From assembly GCA_030648705.1 (NCBI GenBank), contig JAUSHF010000024.1, forward strand, positions 1-7,191: 7,191 bases of DNA, read 5' to 3'. Within the stretch, counting starts at the first letter, position 1. Every line of letters begins with the position of its first letter. The translations under genes were made by a program, and so were the position numbers. This stretch comes from a bacterium (GTDB taxonomy: Bacteria; Patescibacteriota; Minisyncoccia; Phycocordibacterales; PALSA-1337). Below the pieces are notes generated by a model. That model was given only the letters and a program-made list of their open reading frames with translations. It had not been told where the DNA came from and made no database searches. This document shows positions 1 through 7,134 of this stretch, piece after piece.

Positions 1-929
1 TAAGTTAGAGAAATATTAAAGTACTTCCCTCCTGTGGCTTCTGCCATATATTCATATTCTTTTTCTGGGTCAATAACTATTACTTCTGTTTCAAACATCA
101 ACGTTCGAAGAATTTCTAATTTAACAGCGTAAGATTTACCAGAACCAGCTTTAGCAAATGTTACAGAGTTATAGTTCTCAAGTAAAAATCTGTCGAATAA
201 TACCAAACTTGAATTATGTCTATTTACTCCATAAAGTATCCCTTTATCAGCAGTAAGGTCAAAGGATACGAATGGGAAAAGACTGGAAAGAGGGCCAGAA
301 TTAAGCTTAGAATGCACAGCTAACTCATCATTCATAATAGGTAATATACTTCTGTAACCCTGCTCCTGCTGGAATAATGCTGGTTTAATGTATATTAACT
401 TTGATTCTAATATTGATTTGATTTCAGATTCCATTTTGTCTAATTCTGAATCATTTGAGCCATATATAGTAATATATACTCCGACATCGAAGATTTTCTC
501 TTGTGCCTGCATTAGATTATCACGGAGGTTTTCCAGATCTTGGTAAGCTGTATCTAGCATTGGGTCACGGACGAGACCCTTCTTCTCCCTATCTAGTATT
601 TGACTCTGAACCTCTGCTACTTTTTTTTGAAAATGTTTAAGAATTTTGGAAGTCTCTATAGGATGAACGAATATTGAAATATTAAAAACTTTATCTAGGT
701 TTATGATTGGTGAGAACCAGCTATCAGTGAGGAAGCGAGGATATGAAATTACGAAGAATGTGCGAGCAATCTTCTCTCCTAAATTTATTTCCTTAGGATT
801 TATTTTTAAAGCAGAAGGGGCGATGATATCTTTAAGTTCCAGCATTCCTGCTTCATATATTTCCTGAGGAAGTACTGATGATATCTGTACGTCTTCTTTT
901 TTACCGAATAATTTATTAAATATTCCCAT
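1..929 (-). CDS. VirB4/TraC-family type IV secretion ATPase, partial (C-terminal part beyond window edge)
   Basis: Energy-supplying ATPase of a type IV secretion-like machine, expected at the cytoplasmic face of the membrane. Translating the minus strand from the ATG at 929 gives 309 open codons that run off the left edge. Residues about 1-200 form a VirB4-type N-terminal domain, with a charged, probably helical stretch around 95-145. The nucleotide-binding core begins near residue 225 (GILYGVNRHNSSLVLFDRF). It contains the P-loop AKAGSGKS at 259-266 (Lys265, Ser266; Ala instead of Gly at the first position), then IDPEKEYEY at 286-294, the motif typical of VirB4/TraC proteins shortly after Walker A. 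Walker B and later motifs lie outside the window. The start is 4 bases after the stop of the preceding TraC-like gene, in another frame, with no Shine-Dalgarno sequence. The family call is firm; the transported substrate is unknown. Confidence 0.93.
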   Translation of the reverse strand, partial: MGIFNKLFGKKEDVQISSVLPQEIYEAGMLELKDIIAPSALKINPKEINLGEKIARTFFVISYPRFLTDSWFSPIINLDKVFNISIFVHPIETSKILKHFQKKVAEVQSQILDREKKGLVRDPMLDTAYQDLENLRDNLMQAQEKIFDVGVYITIYGSNDSELDKMESEIKSILESKLIYIKPALFQQEQGYRSILPIMNDELAVHSKLNSGPLSSLFPFVSFDLTADKGILYGVNRHNSSLVLFDRFLLENYNSVTFAKAGSGKSYAVKLEILRTLMFETEVIVIDPEKEYEYMAEATGGKYFNISLT

Positions 930-933
930 AATT

Positions 934-1566
934 TTAATTTAAATGAATAGGTTTATCTGTTTCTCCGGGATTAAATATTTTGTAGAAAAGCTCTACTATT
1001 TCTTCTGTGCCGAGCGGTACCACTTTAATACCGCATCTCACTAAGCCTTGCTCTACTACGCTCACCCTTTGCTCTAGCTGACTTCTGCTTTCCTCGAAAT
1101 TAGTAGTAGCAGTCGCTTCTGTTTGATTTCGATTTAGCATCTTTGAAATCGGATTACTCTTTCCACTTACTATAGATGGAGAATATGGTATGACTACGAA
1201 GAAACTCTTACTCATAATACTTTGCTGTTCTGTGAAAGTTCTGATGAATTCTATGTATTCTCTAGTCTGAATTTTCATTAATTCATTGACCTGCTCTTTA
1301 TACTTATCTTCTAGAAGGGCTATATATGGTCTGATATCTAGCTTTTTAGACTGTATGAAGAATTGAACAGAGAAATCTAGAGAGTTCAGAAAGTTTTGGA
1401 ATTGGAGGACAATGGCATTTTGTTCATCCGCTGATTTAAGAGCAAAGTTAAGAGAAGATGCCATAATAATAGCTCTCATCCCCCCATCTTTAAGGACTAT
1501 GATACCATCGCGTATTTCTTTAATAGGTACGAATTCCTGTGTAGCATTTGATTCTGGGCTTTTCAT
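934..1566 (-). CDS. Stand-alone TraC/VirB4 N-terminal-like domain protein
   Basis: 210-residue protein without signal peptide, membrane segment or P-loop. Residues 11-75 (EFVPIKEIRDGIIVLKDGG, then a segment with SSLNFALKSADEQ and FQNFLNSLDF, ending FFIQSKKLDI) resemble the beginning of VirB4/TraC ATPases. Residues 120-130 (KSFFVVIPYSP) and the end at 175-200 (LVRCGIKVVPLGTEEIVELFYKIFNP region) match the close of that same N-terminal domain, where VirB4 proteins usually continue into the ATPase core. Here the chain simply stops. A linker rich in N, T, S and E (about 135-165) separates the two parts. Its ATG overlaps the TAA of the PrgI gene by one base (TAATG), which suggests translational coupling, and the complete VirB4 gene follows 4 bases later. 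Inferred role: cytoplasmic adaptor or partner of VirB4 at the secretion platform. The domain resemblance is fairly sure; the role is a guess. Confidence 0.82.
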   Translation of the reverse strand: MKSPESNATQEFVPIKEIRDGIIVLKDGGMRAIIMASSLNFALKSADEQNAIVLQFQNFLNSLDFSVQFFIQSKKLDIRPYIALLEDKYKEQVNELMKIQTREYIEFIRTFTEQQSIMSKSFFVVIPYSPSIVSGKSNPISKMLNRNQTEATATTNFEESRSQLEQRVSVVEQGLVRCGIKVVPLGTEEIVELFYKIFNPGETDKPIHLN

Positions 1567-2000
1567 TATCTTTGATTTTTATTTGAATAAATACTTTCAT
1601 TAATATCTAAACTCCAAGCTAAATCTTTTAATCTGCTTTCCGAAAGTTTGGGTACTACTAATTTTGCATATTCTTTATCTTCCTTGGTCATAGGATTCTT
1701 CGCAGAATTTTGTGCAGGGTCTTCTTTTTTCCAAAGATAAAGTTTGTTGTGAAAGAAATAATTAAATGCGTACTCAATCATATTTATTAACGGCTTATTA
1801 TTTACTTTATAGAAAGCTAAAGCAAAGGCCAGAATCATTACTAATATTATGAGTAGAAAAGCAATAAACGAGATAGTTATGAAGCGGTAAATAAGAAAAG
1901 ATATACCTGCCCCACCAGCAAGATATATGAACTGCTTTAGAGTGAGCGGTCCGAATATTTTATCTTCTATTTCTATGAATTGAGGAACTTGATAATTCAT
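1566..2000 (-). CDS. PrgI-family membrane protein
   Basis: Small inner-membrane component of type IV secretion/conjugation systems. The 144-residue product starts MNYQVPQFIEIEDKIFGPLT, the hallmark beginning of PrgI-family proteins, and continues LKQFIYLAGG into two adjacent hydrophobic helices (about 24-40 and 43-64). A short loop (YKVNNKPL) leads to an aromatic amphipathic stretch (MIEYAFNYFFHNKLYLWKK, 74-92). The C-terminal third is charged and soluble and ends with a SRLKDLAWSLDI motif (about 122-133) that I recall as common in Patescibacteria members. In Gram-positive conjugation systems PrgI-like genes sit directly before the VirB4-like ATPase and are thought to act in place of VirB3. 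Here they are separated only by the TraC-like gene. The ATG at 2000 lies 14 bases after the previous stop; the upstream sequence is AT-rich with no Shine-Dalgarno motif. The stop codon overlaps the next start by one base. Confidence 0.93.
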   Translation of the reverse strand: MNYQVPQFIEIEDKIFGPLTLKQFIYLAGGAGISFLIYRFITISFIAFLLIILVMILAFALAFYKVNNKPLINMIEYAFNYFFHNKLYLWKKEDPAQNSAKNPMTKEDKEYAKLVVPKLSESRLKDLAWSLDINESIYSNKNQR

Positions 2001-2014
2001 AGTTATATTTTACG

Positions 2015-2497
2015 CTAATTTTTTTGTTCGCGATAGGGGTCTATTTTATATGAATTGTTGATTTCTGGTTTTTTCTCTTCCGTAGCTTCTGGTCTCTTCA
2101 CAATTATGGATGGTGGTGGAATATTCACGACTTTAACTATTTCTGTACTACCGTTTGTGAGCTGGCTGTCTACTATATTTAAAGAGGAATTGATTATGTT
2201 TGGATTGATGGAGGTTTTAAGCATTTCTCTGAGTGGTATTAATACTATAGCGTTCACATGCTCGGCTATTTTATTCGCTTCGTCTCTGTTCACTTCAAGT
2301 TTTTCAGATATAGAATTTACGAATCTTTCGCGGGGCAGTCTCCCAGAAGCCAGTAAGGTGGTCAATGTAATTAACTCCCCCATTTGATCTATATGAAGAC
2401 CTAATTTTTTATCCATTCCATCGAATTTCGATTCGAAATCGGAAGAAAAAATATAATCTTCTACATTTTTTGGTATTGTATTGTTATTTGGTTCCAT
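2015..2497 (-). CDS. Small soluble protein of unknown function in the T4SS-like cluster
   Basis: 160-residue protein that I cannot assign to a named family. No signal peptide or membrane helix is visible. Residues about 8-95 look like a compact helical domain: IPKNVEDYIFSSDFESKFDG, then LHIDQMGELITLTTLLASG, then a helix-turn-helix-like stretch (RERFVNSISEKLEVNRDEANKIAEHV) and VNAIVLIPLREML. The second half is low in predicted structure, with a PPP run at 127-129 and a charged linker, and closes with DPYREQKN. I recall similar short proteins with an IPK start and a DPYRE-type end as frequent in Paceibacteria genomes, but this is memory only. It lies between the VirB6-like and PrgI genes, 39 bases after the first and 14 before the second, so a cytoplasmic accessory or assembly role in the same machine is plausible. 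The stop is TAG, the only one in the cluster. The ATG at 2497 has no Shine-Dalgarno sequence. Confidence 0.8.
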   Translation of the reverse strand: MEPNNNTIPKNVEDYIFSSDFESKFDGMDKKLGLHIDQMGELITLTTLLASGRLPRERFVNSISEKLEVNRDEANKIAEHVNAIVLIPLREMLKTSINPNIINSSLNIVDSQLTNGSTEIVKVVNIPPPSIIVKRPEATEEKKPEINNSYKIDPYREQKN

Positions 2498-2500
2498 ATT

Positions 2501-2520
2501 ATGTATTAAAATGTATTAAA
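2501..2520. repeat. Perfect 10-bp tandem duplication in the leader of the 160-residue gene
   Basis: The unit ATGTATTAAA occurs twice head to tail without mismatch (minus strand: TTTAATACAT twice). It fills half of the 39-base gap between the VirB6-like gene and the 160-residue gene and ends 3 bases before the ATG at 2497. On the minus strand it forms the immediate 5' leader of that gene. It could be a replication-slippage product, a protein-binding site or an AT-rich translation leader. The sequence alone does not decide. Confidence 0.6.
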
Positions 2521-2536
2521 GGCTATATATTTATAA

Positions 2537-4561
2537 TTAAATTCCAGATCCACCGCTTTGAGTCTGATTTTGTGGGTTTGGTTTTTTACCAAATCGTGGG
2601 TCGTTTACATCCATACCCCAGTATTCCCTATTCTTTGAGACATCATCGAATGCTGGCGATCTCATATGCTTAGGACCGCTGTATAGTTCTAACATTGCAT
2701 TCGCGATAGCCTTTTTCTCCTCTATATTCTTAATCAAATCCTTCTCCCTTATTTCTTTGAGTGTGGATACAGTAATATTCATTAACCCTGCTTCTGTTAA
2801 TAGTATTGATTTTGTAGGATCCTTCGTAGCATCGGACTTATTTGATATAGAAATATCATGAATTTTCTGTATATCACTAGCGCTAAGCTTTTTGAAGTTA
2901 GATAGTATTGTGGTATTCTTCGCTACACCTGCTTTTTCTAGATTTTCTGCGAATGACTGTCTTCTGATATCCTCGACTTCTTTCTTATCTCCTGGGTTAA
3001 ATCCTTCTTTTGCGAACATTTTCTCGAAGTATTCATTACCCAAGAGAGCTACTACTTCCTTGTGCTCTTTAATATCTTTCCATTCTATAGATTCTTTCTG
3101 TTTATCACTCATTGTACCCACAGCGTCAGAGACAGCCTTAAATGTTCCTGCCTCAACTGTTTGTGTCTGATCACTTCTATTCTTGTGCTCTACTAACACC
3201 TTTGTAAATGTCTCCATCTTCTTTCTTTCCTCTATCTTATTTAGGGCGTCTTTTTGATCAGCACTTTCTTCTTTATAGGCTTTTCCTAGCGCAGATCTTT
3301 CAAATGAAGATTTTAGATTTTTGGTCAAAGATCTGCCAAGCGTGGTTTGTCCAAATCTGCTTTTATTTGCAAACTTATCTAGTTCGTTATTCACAACATT
3401 TCCCAAAGCCACTGAAGCTGTTCTGGTTTTTCCACCCGTTGCAGCAGATACTGCTGTATCAGCAGTAGTTTTTCCTATTAATCTAGCTAAATTTTGGGTA
3501 CTAAGTTTATTACTTGCCCAATTAGTACCATTTTCTGCCCATTTTGTAATTCCCTCAGCTCCGGCAAATGATGCATCCTTTCCTGCTTTAAGAGCAGCAA
3601 GGAAGAATCCTAGGAGTATAAAATAATTTACTAGAAGACCTATTTCACTTGAACCAGGTGTAGCTAAAAAGACACCGATGTCTGTTACTGGAAGACTTTT
3701 TGCTCCACCTGCGGATGTAGACATGCTATTTATTAAACCTGTCATATTTGTCGTGGCGTTTCCCTCTACTATCTTAAGAGCGACATAGATTATGGCTAAG
3801 AATAATGGTGCAAATAAAGCTTGTTTAATAAATTTGCTCCAATATTCAGAACCCATTTTTCCTAAATATTTTCCTATAACTGGAATACTACTTACTGGTG
3901 AGAAATGAAAAGCAAATAAAGGAGATACAGCTATATATCCTATTAGTGAAACAGTTCTAAAGAACATCAATATGCCTCCAGCTAAGAATACTATAGCGGC
4001 TATTATCATTAACGTGCCACCTGTGGCTGTTTGAACGAAATATGTAGTGGTATTAGAAAGTTTGCCAGGATTAGCTTTACTTACTGCGTTGTAAATTGTA
4101 GGCATTTTCATAGCGCCCACAAATACATCAGAAAGTCCGCCATCAAATTGTGATTTGTCTGGTGTTATAGCATCATAGAAGCCTATAGCCAGAACATTTG
4201 TGGCATCTATAATAGTCTTCGTAATAAACATACTAAAGTTTATTAAAAAACCAGCGACGACTATTCCGATGACAAGTTTTTTAACTGTGTTCTTATCCCC
4301 GCTCCCTACTATGGTCATGATAGATACATAGACTAGAATAAAGATAAAGAAAATAGCAGTGAAATCTCTGATAACTGTCCACACCGTATTCACTCCTGGA
4401 ACACTATTTAATATGGTAGAAATCTGCAATGTCATAGAAATTCCAGCATTAAGAACCATACCACCAACAGCCACAAACCAAGAAGCCATTTGGAGGTATA
4501 TATTGCCTATTTCTTTAATAAACCATTCGAAGCCTAAAGCCCCGAGTACCACATCCATCAT
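2537..4561 (-). CDS. VirB6/TrbL-like polytopic membrane protein with long soluble C-terminal region
   Basis: Likely inner-membrane channel or platform subunit of the type IV secretion-like machine. The N-terminal half of the 674 residues holds about six or seven hydrophobic segments: roughly 23-45, 66-86, 95-117, 181-200, 203-220, 245-263 and 306-325. Between the third and fourth lies a polar loop of about 60 residues, and a second Thr/Ser/Gly-rich loop spans about 266-300. This topology and the operon position match VirB6/TrbL proteins, which share little sequence. From residue 330 onward about 345 residues are soluble: first an Ala/Thr/Gly-rich, basic linker (330-430), then charged, helix-prone sequence, ending in a polar QNQTQSGGSGI tail. 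The product starts MMD, so ATG at 4561 or 4558 are both possible; neither has a Shine-Dalgarno sequence. The gene is 46 bases from the upstream gene, the largest internal gap. The class is well supported; the C-terminal function is unknown. Confidence 0.85.
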   Translation of the reverse strand: MMDVVLGALGFEWFIKEIGNIYLQMASWFVAVGGMVLNAGISMTLQISTILNSVPGVNTVWTVIRDFTAIFFIFILVYVSIMTIVGSGDKNTVKKLVIGIVVAGFLINFSMFITKTIIDATNVLAIGFYDAITPDKSQFDGGLSDVFVGAMKMPTIYNAVSKANPGKLSNTTTYFVQTATGGTLMIIAAIVFLAGGILMFFRTVSLIGYIAVSPLFAFHFSPVSSIPVIGKYLGKMGSEYWSKFIKQALFAPLFLAIIYVALKIVEGNATTNMTGLINSMSTSAGGAKSLPVTDIGVFLATPGSSEIGLLVNYFILLGFFLAALKAGKDASFAGAEGITKWAENGTNWASNKLSTQNLARLIGKTTADTAVSAATGGKTRTASVALGNVVNNELDKFANKSRFGQTTLGRSLTKNLKSSFERSALGKAYKEESADQKDALNKIEERKKMETFTKVLVEHKNRSDQTQTVEAGTFKAVSDAVGTMSDKQKESIEWKDIKEHKEVVALLGNEYFEKMFAKEGFNPGDKKEVEDIRRQSFAENLEKAGVAKNTTILSNFKKLSASDIQKIHDISISNKSDATKDPTKSILLTEAGLMNITVSTLKEIREKDLIKNIEEKKAIANAMLELYSGPKHMRSPAFDDVSKNREYWGMDVNDPRFGKKPNPQNQTQSGGSGI

Positions 4562-4568
4562 GATATAT

Positions 4569-4574
4569 ATTATA
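4569..4574 (-). promoter_or_regulatory. Possible internal -10 element before the VirB6-like gene
   Basis: A perfect TATAAT on the minus strand lies in the 46-base gap, 7 bases before the ATG at 4561. If used, transcription would begin at or next to the start codon, giving a leaderless or nearly leaderless message. There is no TG extension and no convincing -35 hexamer 16-18 bases upstream (CGCTAT at a 17-base spacing). In such AT-rich DNA the match could be chance. Confidence 0.25.
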
Positions 4575-4607
4575 TACTATTTATTAATTTAATAGCGCGG
4601 AAACTGT

Positions 4608-6155
4608 TTATATGTTTGGGAACTGTCTACATTCTGTAGCTCGGTGCTCGACGTCTACTTTTAGTTCTTCCATCTTTTGTACTATTCTGGTTTTTTCTAC
4701 TACTGAATTTTGAATTTCTATATCAGTGTGAAGTCTGCCTGTGTCATAGAAGTCTTGAAGTTCTTTCATTAGAGGTGTTAATGTATTAAAGTCTTTTGAT
4801 GCTACTATCTTTGCTTTTATTGTATTAAGAGTCGATATATTTGTATCTACAGTGAGAGTTTTTGCATTAAGAGGTGTTAATTCAGGAGTAATATTTGTGT
4901 CTATAAATGTTTGGATTTCAGTATTTCTTCTTGTAGCTTCCTGAGTTTGTGAAGATGTGAGATTTGGCTTGCTAATATAACATCTCTGAGTAGACATTAA
5001 TGAGAATAATGTATTATTTACAGCACCTAGTGCGACATCATAATTAGCTTTATAGCTATTCTCTGATTCTGTCCATGTAGATATATATCCTAGAGCAGAA
5101 TTCTTTGAGCTCGCAATTTCCTGCAATCTCTGTAATTCGTTTAATCTCTGTCCTTCTCCATATAAATATGAATTTTGATCACCAGGACCTTTACCTGATA
5201 ATCCTGATAATCCTTGAGTGGCCTTTACTATCAGCTGTGACATTAAAGCACTGACTATTTCATCGAATTGATCCGCCAACTCTAACTGTCTGACTCCGCT
5301 ACCTAAGCTAGTTTCTAAAGATGAACTAACAGTAGAACCAGGAGTTTCTACCGTACACTGTTCTTTTGTTGTGGATGTATTGACAACAGTCGCTTCCCCT
5401 GTCGATGAATCTGAACCTGCTCTTGTGACTGGTACCTGTTTACATTTTTTCCAAGATAAGAAACCTTTGCCCTCACCTAATTCCTGGGTCTTTAGAAGTC
5501 GTTTATTAGCTATTCTGATTCCTAATTCTGTTTCTGCTTCTAAATATGCTCCATAAGGGTTATTTGAAGGTGTTTGAGTCATTGATATCCATGAGCTCCA
5601 TCCCCCATTTCTAGCGAAGTCACCATTCATAAAACCACGCATTGATACTCCGTTAATGCTCGCACTATTTACAGCGTTCGTAGTATTTCTCAAAGCATCA
5701 GTAAAGGTACAGGAGATTCTTTTTTTAAATGGTGAATATTTGAAAGCTAAAGACAAACGTATATCGATATTGAAAGGACTACATAAGAAATTTAAATCAG
5801 AAGATTCTATAAAGCTACCTATTTCCTGATCTATAATATCTGTAAAGAAGCCTGCTGGGTCAGATAGGAATCCTGGACTACCTTCAAAACCACTGTTTAT
5901 CCACTCTACGATACTACTTGTTATTTGCTCTAATATCACCTTAGCAGCCATATATGCAATAGAATTCAAGCTCATCTTAGGCATACACATTCCAAGAATA
6001 CTAACTCCACATTCTTTCTTCGCTATTCCCCCAGATTCTGCTACTGGGACGTATTGTGAAATTCCTGCAGCGAATATAAATGAAGGTATAAATAGATTGG
6101 CGACGAGTGTCAAAATTAATCCGGAATATAATATTTTTGTGTATAATTTTTTCAT
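4608..6155 (-). CDS. Secreted cysteine-containing protein of unknown function in the T4SS-like cluster
   Basis: 515-residue exported protein that I cannot place in a named functional family. It begins with a classical Sec signal: MKKLYTK, a hydrophobic core to about residue 27, and likely cleavage after FAA at 28-30. The mature part contains eight cysteines (49, 57, 125, 149, 238, 267, 392, 509), an even number that would allow four disulfides. The N-terminal part, about 45-150, has the most distinctive sequence: EWINSGFEGSPGFLSDPAGFF, FTDIIDQEIGSFI and DLNFLCSPF. I recall this pattern from other Parcubacteria secretion loci. Then come a Gly/Trp-rich stretch (180-190), a Ser/Thr-rich segment (245-285) and a long helix-prone C-terminal region (about 290-505). 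The gene starts one base after the preceding stop (TAAAATG) and has no Shine-Dalgarno sequence. Inferred role: an extracytoplasmic or surface part of the apparatus, possibly playing the part of a pilus-tip or VirB5-like subunit, but no homology shows this. Confidence 0.85.
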   Translation of the reverse strand: MKKLYTKILYSGLILTLVANLFIPSFIFAAGISQYVPVAESGGIAKKECGVSILGMCMPKMSLNSIAYMAAKVILEQITSSIVEWINSGFEGSPGFLSDPAGFFTDIIDQEIGSFIESSDLNFLCSPFNIDIRLSLAFKYSPFKKRISCTFTDALRNTTNAVNSASINGVSMRGFMNGDFARNGGWSSWISMTQTPSNNPYGAYLEAETELGIRIANKRLLKTQELGEGKGFLSWKKCKQVPVTRAGSDSSTGEATVVNTSTTKEQCTVETPGSTVSSSLETSLGSGVRQLELADQFDEIVSALMSQLIVKATQGLSGLSGKGPGDQNSYLYGEGQRLNELQRLQEIASSKNSALGYISTWTESENSYKANYDVALGAVNNTLFSLMSTQRCYISKPNLTSSQTQEATRRNTEIQTFIDTNITPELTPLNAKTLTVDTNISTLNTIKAKIVASKDFNTLTPLMKELQDFYDTGRLHTDIEIQNSVVEKTRIVQKMEELKVDVEHRATECRQFPNI

Positions 6156-6156
6156 T

Positions 6157-7134
6157 TTAATGATTTGCTAAATAATATCCTTTTTCAAAAGATGAATAAG
6201 TAATATTTGAGGAAGTAAGGATCGATGATATATTCTGAAGAATATTTTCCTGATTTACTGCATCGGTTTGCTGACTAGATAATCCTCGGAAAGCTTTAAA
6301 AGGATCTTTTTCCAGAGTAGAAAACTGTGCCAAGTGTACAGCACTAGAATTAAGACTATTCATCAAGTCTGTATGAAGACCTACTAACTGCTTTGGTACA
6401 GGAGTGAATAGAAGCTCTTTATTAAGTGCTTCGAATATGAGAGACGTGCTTTTAAATTGTGCTAATAATTTACTTCTATCCTCAGCCATCTCACTCTCTG
6501 AAGCGATAATAGGATTTTCTTTGTATTTATCAGTATATTTCAAATATATTGTAGCTAACTGATTACCATACACACGAAGATTTTCTGCTGTATTTTCAAC
6601 GGTTTTTATGGATTTTGTAAAATATTTAGGTGCGACATCATCTGATTCGGACGAAGACATTAATTCATTCACTAAATTCTCTCTAGCTGTAGCATCACCT
6701 GAAATATTTAATTGTCTAAGTGCCATATATTTTGCAAATAAATTCTTTGCAAAAGAATCAGTCTCTGTCTCTGCTACTTGAACTACGACTTTCGTAGATG
6801 TGGAAAGTTTATCACTTACTTTTGTAGTCCCCTTCTTTAAAGGATTCCTTCCTAGAGATATTTCTTTACCATCAGATGTTCCATCTTTATCTGTGTCTGG
6901 ATTACTAGGATCTGTTCCCCATAGATTTTCTTCCCAATCTTTTAATCCGTCATTATCGGAGTCTAAATAAGAATCTATCTTATCATTTTGTAATAATATT
7001 TGTGGATTATTATTTGTATTCTCTACCACGAAACTATTTCTAGTATTTTTAGATTCTAACAAAATAAATAAACTACCTATAAGTACTACAGAGAAGACTA
7101 TTAATAGAAAATTTTTTATACCAAGTTTATTCAT
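6157..7134 (-). CDS. Membrane-anchored protein with two thrombospondin type 3-like calcium-binding loops
   Basis: 325-residue first gene of the cluster. A short basic N-terminus (MNKLGIK) and a hydrophobic helix at about 8-27 without an obvious cleavage site suggest a signal anchor, leaving the rest outside the membrane. Two EF-hand-like loops of the TSP3 type follow: DSDNDGLKDWEE at 58-69 (D58, D60, D62, G63, D66, E69) and DTDKDGTSDGKE at 80-91 (D80, D82, D84, G85, D88, E91). Every expected ligand position is present, and the spacer holds the WGTDPSNPD-type link usual in these repeats. The remaining residues, 110-325, are largely helical and polar with no recognised domain and no cysteines. 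Calcium may stiffen the stalk between membrane and distal domain (inference). The start at 7134 sits just below a strong-looking promoter element, and the next gene begins after one base. Similar proteins recur in Patescibacteria secretion loci as far as I recall. Confidence 0.87.
   Translation of the reverse strand: MNKLGIKNFLLIVFSVVLIGSLFILLESKNTRNSFVVENTNNNPQILLQNDKIDSYLDSDNDGLKDWEENLWGTDPSNPDTDKDGTSDGKEISLGRNPLKKGTTKVSDKLSTSTKVVVQVAETETDSFAKNLFAKYMALRQLNISGDATARENLVNELMSSSESDDVAPKYFTKSIKTVENTAENLRVYGNQLATIYLKYTDKYKENPIIASESEMAEDRSKLLAQFKSTSLIFEALNKELLFTPVPKQLVGLHTDLMNSLNSSAVHLAQFSTLEKDPFKAFRGLSSQQTDAVNQENILQNISSILTSSNITYSSFEKGYYLANH

Noticed and set aside
929..1566. The TraC-like protein and VirB4 as one gene split by a frameshift or nonsense mutation
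   Set aside because: The two are in different frames with a clean TAA and ATG 4 bases apart, the first ends at a natural domain boundary, and the second has its own full N-terminal domain, so two real genes are more likely.
1412..4592. Several plus-strand open frames of 60-110 codons within this range
   Set aside because: They lie almost entirely opposite well-supported minus-strand genes, have no recognisable domains, and read as antisense shadows of conserved sequence.
4562..4607. Terminator in the largest intergenic gap
   Set aside because: The short GC patch (GCGCGG on the plus strand) has no complementary arm forming a stem followed by a T-run; no intrinsic terminator can be supported.
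5197..5220. Short duplicated 9-base unit within the secreted protein gene
   Set aside because: It only encodes a doubled GLS tripeptide in frame and does not extend further, so it is not a meaningful repeat array.
5371..5556. 61-codon plus-strand open frame
   Set aside because: It is wholly antisense to the secreted cysteine protein, with no motif or start context in its favour.
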